A DNA stretch of 64,000 bases from NCBI RefSeq assembly GCF_964656455.1, contig NC_135716.1, forward strand, positions 105,432,389-105,496,388. The letters run 5' to 3'. The position numbers and the translations under genes were made by a program. This document shows positions 54,480 through 64,000 of this stretch, piece by piece. The notes under the pieces were generated by a model. It made no database searches. It was not told the origin of the DNA and worked only from the letters and a program-made list of their open reading frames with translations. The number at the start of each line of letters is the position of its first letter. Within the stretch, counting starts at the first letter, position 1. Origin of the DNA: Halichoerus grypus. Lineage: Eukaryota; Chordata; Mammalia; Carnivora; Phocidae.

Positions 54480-56599
54480 ATGTGGCCTAACTTGTTTATG
54501 ATTGGGGCTGGGTCTCATCAAGTAGGACTATAAATGGCCATGGATATTTTTGAGGTCCAAATATGAATCTGTTGCAAGATGGGGGACTCTTTATAAGATT
54601 ATCAGTTCATGGAAATAGTGGGCTTTGGAGGCAGTGTGTGAGCCCAGAAATGGGATATGAAAAGGAAACTAGATTTCTGAAAAAGTAGATGAAATGGTGC
54701 ATTAGTCTTTGCGGCCAAAGCAGGAGGGGAGCTGGAGAAAGAACACAGGAACAGAAACAAGATTGTCACAAGGCGGTTAGGGAGCAAATTACTTGAATTG
54801 CAGCCCACTTACATTTGAGCAAATGTGCTTCTGGGAGCTTGGGGCTTGTTCTTAAAAGAACCAGTCCTGTAGGATAGGTGCATTGCCAAAGTCCAGATTG
54901 GCTTCAGTGCTAGAGAAACAAACACATTTTGCAAAATCCTAATGTTCATAGCTGGGGGAGAGTTCAATTCCCAGGAAAGGATTGTTCTTTATTTGATATT
55001 CTTAAGCATCAGGCATGTATTAGACAAATGTAGCCATAGAGAGTTGAATGAAATTTCTGCCAGCATAGCCCAATGGCTGGATGTCTTCTGGAAAAATAAA
55101 TCCTGTTGAACTATGTCAGAATCAACTCCAATCTCTCCCTCTCCCCACTCTCTCTCCCCATGTCTGGCCTTTATAAAGAAGGGTAATAAATCTCCTTTCC
55201 AAACTTATCTCAGTTATGGCAGAGGGAAGTGGAAATATGTTGTCCATTTGAGAGGAGGGTTATTGAAGTACCATAGCACATGATTTGTTAGAGCCTATTT
55301 GATTTAAACTCTGATTATACCCAAACACTCAATTCTGCTTCATACATGGAAAAGATCTCCTACAGCCCATTCTACCTTCCAATCATTCACACTCCTTGTC
55401 CACTTTGTAGGGGAAGACAGACTGTTATTAGCTTATGGAAAACATATCCTGGGTTGCATGTATTATGGAGAACTCTCCTATGATACCTATTCATTTTCCT
55501 CTTATTTTACCCAGATGACTGTGGTGATGTCTGCAAGTGCATGGAGCTGGAGCTGGCTGTGGTGCTATGATGGGTAGTACAGTACCTCCTTGCTGTCCAT
55601 AAAAATCGGCTCCCATTTCTCTCTCTCTCTGTACATGTAAGCATGCCTGTCAACATGCTCAAACACATACAAAACATATGATAGGATTACGTGTTAATTC
55701 AAATCCACTCATTCTTTTAATAAATATGTGTGTTGAACGTACTCTATGACACGAAGAGTTGCCCCAACGAAATGTCTGTAAACGTTATTTTGTGCGTTCT
55801 TTCCTTCTTCATTATTCTCTTCAAATCAGATGATGTTGTTTCTTGCTTCAAGCTTTCTTTTAAAGAGCAGAAAGTAGAAATTCTTTGAAAACAATCCTCT
55901 TTCTGAAAGACTGTGCTTATAAGAGTGGAGAAATGGGGAGAGAGGAACACTTTCAGGGTTACTGACTGGGAATGGTGATTTCCCAGACTAGGGTGAGAGC
56001 AGGGCTGCTGGGTCTACCAGTAGAATGGTCCTAACCCTTTTCCTTGGCAGCACTCTCGGGCAATGGCAGGACTCAAAGTGTATCCAGAGACTCAAGCCCT
56101 GACCATGGAGTTCCCACTCCCCATCAAGAATCCTGGATCTCGAGAGAGGCACAAGGCAAATAGGGACCATGTGCGACAATGTCTGAAGGGAAAATAAGCT
56201 TTTCCACACTAATCGGTGCATACCAAAAACAGGACGGTCCTCTGCAATGCCTTGGGAAGAATAAGACACCTCACCTGGATTTTTATAGGATACTAAGGAA
56301 AAGAAGACAAAATGCTATAATAATTATTGGGATTAAAATCTCTCCAGATTGGTGGGATTTGGAATTAAGTTGATTAAGCAGTGTTGGATTTAAGTTAATT
56401 TTAAGAAAACAAAGCAATGCTTTATTGCTTGCACGTCTGGATTTGTGGATTAGGGTCCCTGCCTGCTATCACTCAGCAGGGAACACAAATGTCAGCAAGT
56501 GATTACTATTGTGAATTGACTGATCTATGAAGGAAGAAGTCAGGGTACTTTGGAAACAGAACTGGAAGCTTAGTTAGGAGTGGTTTGGGGGAAATGGTG
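54480..56599. other. Unassigned noncoding sequence
   Basis: About 2.1 kb without a confident call. The pyrimidine-rich block 55130-55162 ('ctctccctctccccactctc') is low complexity. Frames at 55988-56269 (minus) and 56179-56373 (plus) are mirror frames with no domain. Confidence 0.4.
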
Positions 56600-57290
56600 A
56601 ATGAAGGAAGTAATTATTCCTTGAGTGAACATTTTAGCTGTTATCTACAGGGTAAATAAGAGTTACCTCGGTTAAGGGGACATAGGAAGTTTGAAGAATG
56701 TTCCAGGAAGTGAACAATATTGAAAATATCCTGAGGTGAAAAAAGTGTGGAACAGCCAAGTGTGGCCAAGACATGCACACAAGGTCGAGAAAGGTCAGAC
56801 ACAGAGAACAAAGAGGGGACAGGCCTCAGGTTGTTTGGGGCCTACTAGACTATTCAACACAGATAATAAGAGATATGGAAAGCCACTGAAGGATTTTAAG
56901 TAGGGGAGTGAAATAAAAGATTTGAGATTTTCTAAGATTAACTTTGGATGCAGGTTGGAAAATACAGTGACAAGAAAGATTTAAAGGACCAATGAGTAGG
57001 CCTTGTGATTATAGTTGGTTGGCCTAGGTTGCAAAGGAAGGATGGTGAATGGTTAAAAGTAAAGAGAGTTTTGGGAGATTGAATCCCTAGATCCTGATGA
57101 CTAACGTTGAGGTAGGGGCATAAGGTGGAGGGGTAAATAATGAGAAAGCTTCCTACATTTCCAGCTTAAGTAACAAAATAGAGGAGGGGAAATAATGGAA
57201 TTAAGAAACACTGGTTGAAGAACACATTTTAGATTTGGTTTTGAGAAAATGAGTTTGACCTGCTTCAGAGACATCTAAGCTTTTATATAC
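56600..57290 (-). mobile_element. L2 LINE fragment
   Basis: Reverse L2 order: 'gaagaatgttccaggaagtg' … 'tttggggcctactagactat' … 'agccactgaaggattttaag' … 'aggggagtgaaataaaagat' … 'actttggatgcaggttggaa' … 'tagagga' region. The 'ggattttaagtaggggagtg' block is diagnostic (…gggttttgagcaggg…). Confidence 0.75.
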
Positions 57291-58639
57291 ATGTTATATC
57301 AACCATATTACTGAATGTAATAGTAATTTATTATTAGACTAAAGGTGATTATAATGAGTACTATGGTAATAAATTAAAAGTAGGTGATTCTATGTTAGAT
57401 ATATTAAAAATATTTAAAAACGAATTAAAATGGATATGAACAATTACTGACAAATTAACAACCTTGACCAAGAAACTGACCAAAGATAGATTATGGACCA
57501 AATAAAATTTCCTCAGATTTTCAGATGACGGAAAGAAGCTGGTGGAAGAAATATTCTGAAGTGGCTAACACCACACCTTGAAACTCATGATACATTAAGT
57601 TCTTTAATTTTAGATCATCAGGCAATGTAATTCATTAATATAAACAACAGACATTCCATTAAGCCACCATGACGATAGCTTAGTCTGCACACCTCCACAA
57701 GTGCTGACCTCTCCAAGGGTATCGCCTTCAAGGAACCATGAACCAAATGGGAAAAAGTGTGGTTGTTGGTCAGAAAAGTCTCTACATCTTGAAATTATAA
57801 TCGTAGTGATGGGTTGGTAAGTTTGCTACCCCTCTTGCCCATCTGCTAAGAGCTATCATTTTGAAACTAGACATTTGGCTTCTGACATAAACTTTATCAC
57901 AAAGCTTGCCACAGATGGAAGAATCCAGGGAGTTTCTAGCCAGTCCTTGCTTTCCTTCATACAGGGGATCACGGTAGAGACTGCATGTTCACAGAACTCT
58001 TTTCCTCAAAGAAAAGGGAAATGGAAACAGAATTGCTGCTTCAGGAAACAAAAACAGGGAGATAACCCATAAGAGATTATTGGGGTTATCAAGGCCTCCT
58101 TGCTTAAACTCCTTGTCTTTTCTTAAAGACATTTAACAGACTCTACCTTCTAGTATAGTTAAATGGCAAGTTTTCTTCTTTCTAGATAAGTATAAACTGC
58201 AAATAGCAGACAGGAAAGCGTTCAAGAGTTTCTATGTGCTTATTCCTGTCAGCAGCACTTTGGCAGAATTTGACTATACAGTTGGTTATAACAGTTGGGA
58301 AGCATCTGGCCAGGGCCAGAGGTGGTGGGGGTGGGGTTGAAAAGGAAATAGGAAAAGGAAGTGAAGAAGGAAGCCTATTGTTCCCAGCAATATCGTCTTC
58401 CTTGTGGCCTGGTTCCTGGAAACTCATAACACTTGTAGAGCAAAAGGCTTCAAATAAGGGGTAATGCATAGTAAGGTATAGTCAGAGAGAGCAGTGTGGA
58501 TCTGTCAGACTGCAAATCTGCAACAGCCTACAAAGCTAGGAAGTGATTGGGAGGGTAGACCACTCATAGATAGTAGTAGGAATGTAGGGGAAGAACAGTG
58601 TGCTGGCCTTGGTGGGAACCAGAATGTAAGAGCACTTGG
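57291..58639. other. Unassigned noncoding sequence
   Basis: No repeat, RNA or gene recognised. A minus-strand 101-codon frame (58505-58810) overlaps MIR sequence and is not supported. Confidence 0.4.
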
Positions 58640-58740
58640 CCAGCTGTATCTACTCAATGGGTGGTTGTGAAGATGAACTGAGACAGTTGGCTCATTGGGA
58701 CTCAATAAGTATGGGCTGTGGGCATTATAAGTCAGGCTGG
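58640..58740 (+). mobile_element. MIR 3' fragment
   Basis: 'gtggttgtgaagatgaactg' + 'agacagttggctcattggga' + 'ctcaataagtatgggctg' follows the MIR 3' side in sense orientation. Confidence 0.55.
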
Positions 58741-58807
58741 TTAACAAGGCCAGGCATGAGATATGGCCAATAAGCTCATTGCAGCTGTGGCCGTCGGGGG
58801 AGAAACT

Positions 58808-59028
58808 CACATTTATTATGAGCAGCTACTCTGCTGGGCACCTTACATAAGTTATCCCCGTTCACTCTGACATCAAATATATGTAGAAGTATTAATATCT
58901 CTATGTTACAGAGGGAGAAATTCAGACTCGGAGAAGTTAAAACAATTTGTACAAAGACACACAGCCCATCAGTGATGGAGCCAGATTTAAAGTCTACCTG
59001 ATTATGCACTCCTTCCATCAGTCTGTGT
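58808..59028 (-). mobile_element. MIR, nearly full length
   Basis: 'cacatttattatgagcagct' + 'actctgctgggcaccttaca' + 'tgttacagagggagaaattc' + 'agactcggagaagttaaaac' + 'agcccatcagtgatggagcc' in reverse consensus order. It is the most complete reverse MIR here. Confidence 0.87.
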
Positions 59029-59149
59029 TTTTAGAGTACTGAGAGAGGTGGGTTAGAGGCAGGTGGGTTAACAAGGAGAAGGCTTGAAATTTGGAAACTA
59101 GGCAGAGAGGAACTTAAAAATATAAGCATAGGGGACTCTATTCAGTGTT

Positions 59150-59600
59150 CCCAGAACACCCTTGGCATGCCTCCATGGCCCATTCCGTACTGCATTATAC
59201 TTACAGATCCATTTGGATAGCCTTGTCTGCTAGACTGGCTGTACCCCGATCATAGGGAGATAACTTTCTTTCTAGCCTCAGTGCCATGCATGAAGTCTAG
59301 AGAATAGTTGGTGCTTATATATTCGTTGAATTAGAGAATTCATTAAGTCAAGCCCAGAATTGCATGTTAGAGCACCCAAATGTATGGAAATTGGTAGCAA
59401 AACCCAAGCAGAATCAATGGCATCTGTAAGCAGAAATCTTTTTACAGCAAAGTAAGGTGTACTATAATATATTTGGGTTAACCTGTTAAGCAGAGTGTTA
59501 CAAACGTTAACTTGAGGGCAGATCCCTTCATACTTACTGTTTCTCTCAAAGTCCTCCCAGGCCAATGTCTTTCACACAGTAGACATTCAGTAAAATGTTT
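59150..59600 (+). mobile_element. L2 3' fragments
   Basis: 'ctgctagactggctgtaccc' … 'tctagagaatagttggtgct' + 'tatatattcgttgaatt' and later 'ctttcacacagtagacattc' + 'agtaaaatgtttttgaattc' are two L2 3'-end-like pieces. Diverged. Confidence 0.5.
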
Positions 59601-60753
59601 TTGAATTCTAAAAAGAAGTTAACAGTTCAAAATCATGTATGATCTTCGTATCTTTGGGTAGGTTGTTGAAATTTGGGGCATTAACGTCTTAAATCTTAAT
59701 ACATGAAACGCACATGCAATTTGTAATTTTAAGATTTAAGGTCACATCTAAACCATAAAAAGCATCTGGATAAAAAGTGAAAAATGGAAAAAATCCCCAG
59801 CCAAATGTTGCTATATAGAAACAGCTTAAAGTATAATATTTTACTTTTAGACCCCAAGCTCAAAGCTCCTATCAACATTACATCTACCTTTAAAGCTGGG
59901 CAAAGCCAACCACCCAGCATTCTTCCGATGACCTCAATTAGTTTAGATTTGAGAGTACAAATTGAAATGAGAAAGGAAATTCTTGAGCTGCTGGGAAGTG
60001 GTATTGATATTACCGAGACTCTTTGGCGCTTTAATTGTGCTGGTAAAAAATACTAATGGGGTCAAACAATTGGAAGCTCAATGAGATGAAAACAACCGGG
60101 AGCAAGAAGGGAAAGACAGGGGTGTGGGAGGCTGAGAGGTTAATATCAACTTCTGTCTAATTTAGGATTTGGATTAAAGAACAGAGAAGCTCAAACCTGC
60201 TCAAATCACGCTGCCATCTGTGACTCTGATGTGGCATTTGGAAGAGAAAAAACACATGCTGGAAATTTACCAAGACAAAGAAAAATTCTGGAATCTCGGC
60301 ACAGGATTTTCCTTTGTGGCTAAAAGGCTGAGCTACTTTGGAAACATTGGATTCCTTTTCTGCTTTATCCGAGCCACAAAGCATCTCTTTTAAAGCATAG
60401 ACATTGCATTCTATATAAGGAGGAACCTTTGTGAGTTAATCAGACATCATTTTCCAGGCTTGTCTAGGAGTTACATCATGAAGAAATATGTGTTGGTAGT
60501 TATTGATTATCTAACAAAAGGGAGAACAAGAGAAACTAAAAATCTTGTTTAAGTGGCATGATACTTAATGAGCTCTAAGATGTTCTCTTTAGCCCCAGTT
60601 CCCATGGAAATTATTTAATGCCGAGAGGGAGTTCAAACTACTGAGGGAAGCTGCATATTTTCAGAGCACTTGAGTTGAGAAGCAAAGCAAGAAGGGTCTG
60701 CATCTTCGAATAGAACATTTTGTGTTACATACAAATCTGCATTCACTATTTTT
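59601..60753. other. Unassigned, possibly unique sequence
   Basis: No repeat recognised. The plus-strand 90-codon frame (59784-60056) reads through moderately normal composition but has no recognisable domain or splice context. Confidence 0.4.
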
Positions 60754-60931
60754 TTTTTAAGATTTTATTTATTTTAGAGAGAGAGAGAGAGCATGCTTGA
60801 GCAGGGGGAGGGGCAGAGAGAGAGAGGCTCTCAAGCAGACTCCCACGGGGCTCCATCCCAGAACCTTGAGATCATGACCTGAGCTGAAACCAAGAGTCAG
60901 ACGCTTAACTGACTGAGCCACCCAGGTGCCC
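60754..60931 (-). mobile_element. CAN-SINE (older subfamily)
   Basis: 'gattttatttattttagaga', (GA)n, 'gcttgagcagggggaggggc', 'aaaccaagagtcagacgctt', 'gagccacccaggtgcccc'. A deletion removes part of the middle. The TSD at 60738-60753 and 60932-60947 ('ctgcatt…') has four mismatches in 16, the most diverged SINE TSD here. Confidence 0.92.
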
Positions 60932-60947
60932 CTGCATTTGCTCTTCT

Positions 60948-61419
60948 TAAAAAGGCTTCCAGGAAGCTGGCTGAGGACAGAAGACAACATGATTATTCTT
61001 CCAATTTCAAATTGTCACTCTACTTTGTATCCTTTACGTACCTGATTCTAACATGAGTTGATATGGACAGAAATACTTTTTTTTTGACATTAAAGGGAAA
61101 TTATGTGATACAAAAATATCCTAACCTCATACTATTTTTGTGAACTCCCTGGGTTATAAAAGGGGCTTCCCTTCAATTCAATGTAAGGAAATTTTTTTTT
61201 TTAATTTGAATTTTTGGGACCAGGCTCCTGGGTGCAGGCATGGTCTAGAGTGTGACGGACATTGAGGACAGCACTGCTGGCCCCTTCTCACAAACAGCTT
61301 TCCTCCTTGGCTGCATTGCTGGCGTTCAGTGTTGATGGATCCAATGTTACCGTCATCCTGTTACCTTCCTTCAGTGACAGGAGTGTGGGACCTCATGGCG
61401 AGGGATAATAAGGACCTCA
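60948..61419. other. Unassigned noncoding sequence
   Basis: Nothing recognised apart from T runs at 61078-61085 and 61192-61202. Confidence 0.4.
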
Positions 61420-61600
61420 GAGCTTGAAGCTCTGGTTCCAGTGCCAGCCTCGTCTCTAAATACTTAGGAGGCTGTTGGCAAGTGACTGAACATTTCTATA
61501 CCTCACTTTTCTCAACTGTAGAATAAGAACAGCAGCAGCTAACACACAGAGATGTGAAAAATTAAAGAAGATGCTCAGTAACTCTAACTCCTCCTACCCT
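61420..61600 (+). mobile_element. MIR
   Basis: 'agcctcgtctctaaatactt' + 'ggcaagtgactgaacatttc' + 'acttttctcaactgtagaat' + 'agatgctcagtaactct' in sense order. Confidence 0.68.
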
Positions 61601-61779
61601 TTCCCATCAGTTAGCTAAACACGTTGTCCTTTACAAAATACCCCACTCACAATAGAAAGGGTTCCTTAGAGTTGGTGCCCAAATGAAGTTGATGTCTATT
61701 TTTCCCCCTTCTGTATCTCTCTGTTTTTTTTAGTAGCAGAACTCTGGTCCTGTGATGGTTTACAGTTGTAGTTACTGTT

Positions 61780-62160
61780 GTTTCCCTTGAGGAGATGACC
61801 TGCACCAATTATCATCAGGGGTGATGCCTCCGGGCCCACGAACATCACATACACGGTTCCTCCGGCCACAGTGGTTCAGGTGACCCGATTTTGTCTTTCA
61901 GCCAAAGCTGCAGACATGCAGGATGGTGTAGCAGGAAAGAGTCTCTCCTTTCTGAGGAGTGTGACCATGAAGTCCGTGGAGGAGAGCAGAGCCAAAGTAC
62001 AGAGCTTAATGACTTTATTCAAGCTCCTAAACCCAGCGGGCCCAAAGCTAAACCCTTCGTGCCCTGGATTTTTCATCAAAGGAGCCAAGAAATTATCTGG
62101 TTTTTTTTTTTTTTTTTTTGCTTTAGCGAGTTTGGATTAGTTTCTAGCCTTTTCAGTTGA
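61780..62160. other. Possible old LTR segment with T19 run
   Basis: 'gactttattcaagctcctaa' + 'acccagcgggcccaaagcta' + 'gcatc'-type text resembles the end of an old MaLR-like LTR, followed by T19 at 62101-62119. It encodes three overlapping 70-89 codon frames, all chance. Family not named. Confidence 0.3.
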
Positions 62161-62169
62161 AAGGGTTTT

Positions 62170-62391
62170 TTTGTTTTGTTTTGTTTTAAGATATTTATTT
62201 ATTTATTTGATAGCAAGAGAGAGAGAGAGAGCGAGTGCACACAGCAGGGGGAGCGGCAGGCAGAGGGAGAGGGAGAAGCAGGCTCCTCACGGAGCAGGGA
62301 GCCCGATGTGGGGCTCGATCTTAGGACGCTGGAATCATGACCTGAGCCAAAGGCAGACGCTTAACGGACTGAGCCACCCACGTGCTCTTTA
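62170..62391 (-). mobile_element. CAN-SINE
   Basis: 'tatttatttatttatttgat', (GA)n, 'agcagggggagcggcaggca', 'gtggggctcgatcttaggac', 'gagccacccacgtgctc'. A perfect 13-bp TSD (ttgaaagggtttt) lies at 62157-62169 and 62392-62404. Confidence 0.96.
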
Positions 62392-62404
62392 TTGAAAGGG
62401 TTTT

Positions 62405-63224
62405 GATGAACACTTCCAAGGGTGGAGATCAATGGAGGGCAGGGGGGAGTAAAATTTAAATTTGAAGTAAGATTTTTTTACTTGCAAACCTTTTTCTTTA
62501 GAGGGTCCATATTTTGCCTTAATTCTCTAATGCATTTAGAACAAAATAATGAAGATGATTACTTTAAAATTTTCTTGCATTGGAGTTCTGTTGTAAGAAG
62601 CCCAAAAGCACCTTGCCTCATGAGAAAAGCAGTACAGAGATTATCATCTGAAGCATATACGGAATAATTCTGCATCTCCACCAGAAGAGAGCACTGTAGC
62701 TGTCTGCATGTGGCATCCACAGAAAGAAGTGAGCATTTTTGGAATCTCGGAAAACACCTCTCCCCTTCCTTTTTTTAAAATTTTTTCTCCACCATAGCAT
62801 CTCAACACCTTTCTTAAGAGACAGACAAAAGAAAGTCAGGTTAAAAGCTATCTGCAAATGGGAAGTGGTTAACAGAAATGAAAATTAGAGTAAGTAAGAA
62901 TAGGATCGTGTAATTCCAACGTGGTCTGGTGAAAAAATCCAGGCGGTCCACGTTGGAAGCAACCCTCGCAGCTGGGAAGGGGTGGGCAGAGGTAAAAAAA
63001 AGGACACATTGCTGTGCAAAGTGGACAGCTTATTAATAGAATTTGTTATCCCAGGGGTGTTATAAGCCAAATTAGTAATGTGGACAGGCTTAGATAAATG
63101 TATTCTTGTGAGATAAACAGTGAGCTTTTGAAGGATGGAGGACAACTTGGGAAATGCCCTCTATTATTTAATGACCACAGAGTGCCGGGGGAAAGTGGAA
63201 AAGCCCTCATGACTCATGGAGTTA
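62405..63224. other. Unassigned, possibly unique sequence
   Basis: No repeat recognised. 62900-63190 contains a few CpGs ('ggcggtccacgttgg', 'ccctcgcag', 'gtgccggggg') and no low-complexity decay. Confidence 0.4.
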
Positions 63225-63362
63225 CGAGTCTGGTTTAGCCTTTTCAAAACCGTGTGATCTTGAGCCCACTTGTCAATATGGGGTCATAATACTGCTACCT
63301 GACATCACTGTGGGAAGCTCAAAACAGATCGTTATTTCAGTGCCTTTGAAAGATACATGAAT
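63225..63362 (+). mobile_element. MIR fragment
   Basis: 'ccgtgtgatcttgagcccac' + 'ttgtcaatatggggtcataa' + 'tactgctacctgacatcact' in sense order. Confidence 0.68.
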
Positions 63363-63474
63363 GAAGTTGAAAACAAAGTTCTAGTACAAGTAAAAGACTG
63401 CTCGTATAATGATCACCAGTAACCCCTGGCTAAGACCCATTGTCATTCTGTCCCTTTGTCTTGATCGGATTTGA

Positions 63475-64000
63475 CGGATCAGCACTATTTGGCAAGTTAT
63501 CACTCTCTCCTTGAAACATCTCATTTCACCACCAGGATGCTGCCTTCACCAGCTTTTTCTCCTTTACTACTGCTCCTTCTTAGTCTCTTTGCCGTCCTCT
63601 TTTATCTCTTCAATCTTTAAATGTTGGAGGTGACTCAGAGCTGAGCCTTCTTTTCTTTTCAATCTACTCTCTCCTCCTGGAGGCAATTTCATCCAGACCA
63701 GTGGCTTTAAATACTGTCTATACACTTCATGACACCTATCTCCAGGTGAGACTTTTTCCCCCTGAAACTGGGGATCCCTATATCCAGCTGCCTACCTAGC
63801 AGCTTCACTTGGATGTCTAGTAAGTGCCTGAACCTTACCAAGTCCAAAGTAGGGCTCCTGGAATTTCTCTGCACACCCGTTGCTCCTGAAGCTTCCTCAT
63901 AGAGTCAATGTCTTCTTCCTCCTTTTAGCTGCTCAGTCCAAGATCTTGGTGTCATGGTTGACTCATCTCTTTCTCTCCTCTCTCACATCCGGTCTGTTCT
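63475..64000 (+). mobile_element. L2 LINE, continues past the window end
   Basis: 'cttcaccagctttttctcct' … 'aaatgttggaggtgactcag' + 'agctgagccttcttttct' … 'gtggctttaaatactgtcta' … 'ttggatgtctagtaagtgcc' … 'gatcttggtgtcatggttga' + 'ctcatctctttctctcct' is a continuous sense L2 reading. It is the best-preserved L2 in the window. Confidence 0.85.

Noticed and set aside
984..62391. A similar roughly 200-bp unit repeated many times, which could be mistaken for a CRISPR-like or structured array
   Set aside because: Units are dispersed, in both orientations, each with its own target duplication and A-rich tail. They are SINEs.
62689..62706. 'ccaccagaagagagcac' as a second CTCF site
   Set aside because: The central AGRKGGC part does not fit (A-rich with extra bases), so the match is poor.

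Overview
The window is a stretch of mammalian nuclear DNA from a caniform carnivore, most likely an arctoid (bear, panda, seal or mustelid). The main evidence is 23 copies of the tRNA-Lys-derived carnivore SINE (CAN-SINE/SINEC). They are recognised by the head 'gcctgggtggctcag', a CT-rich segment and an (AAAT)n/poly(A) tail. The head differs from what I remember of the modern dog SINEC_Cf family, which argues for an arctoid over a canid. L1 3' ends of carnivore type and older mammal-wide repeats (MIR, L2, MLT1/MaLR LTRs, hAT miniature elements) agree with this. Species and locus cannot be named from sequence alone.

I find no protein-coding gene that I can support. The longest open frame is 127 codons. 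Most frames lie in SINE, L1 or L2 sequence or in simple repeats, and the rest look like chance frames. The window is therefore intergenic or deep intronic. Its content is a layered record of retrotransposition. The oldest layer is L2 and MIR fragments. Above that are MaLR/ERV-type LTRs, hAT miniature elements and old L1. The youngest layer is CAN-SINEs and short 5'-truncated L1s, many with readable target-site duplications (TSDs).

Layout: 0-5 kb holds four minus-strand SINEs, a HAL1/L1M piece, an old LTR and a MIR with an internal tandem duplication. 5-14 kb holds hAT elements, two very short L1s with exact TSDs, an MLT1 LTR, MIRs and a G-rich tract. 14-16 kb is a nested L1 / retrocopied 3'-UTR / SINE structure. 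18.4-20.7 kb is an old antisense L1. 22.5-29 kb is SINE-free L2/MIR and AT-rich sequence. 29.2-30.5 kb is an antisense L1 carrying two SINEs. 30.2-40.3 kb has no SINE; it holds MaLR LTRs, an L2 split by an LTR, a small CpG-dense patch, and a MIR carrying a polyadenylated LTR-like fragment. 40-50 kb is L2 with several SINEs and a double insertion at one target. 50-64 kb is mostly MIR/L2 and unassigned DNA, with a degenerate tRNA-Val(UAC) copy inside a 126-bp insertion flanked by 17-bp direct repeats.

Repeat family names rest on recognition of consensus-like motifs from memory, and boundaries are approximate except where TSDs fix them. Stretches described as unassigned may contain conserved noncoding elements that cannot be tested here.
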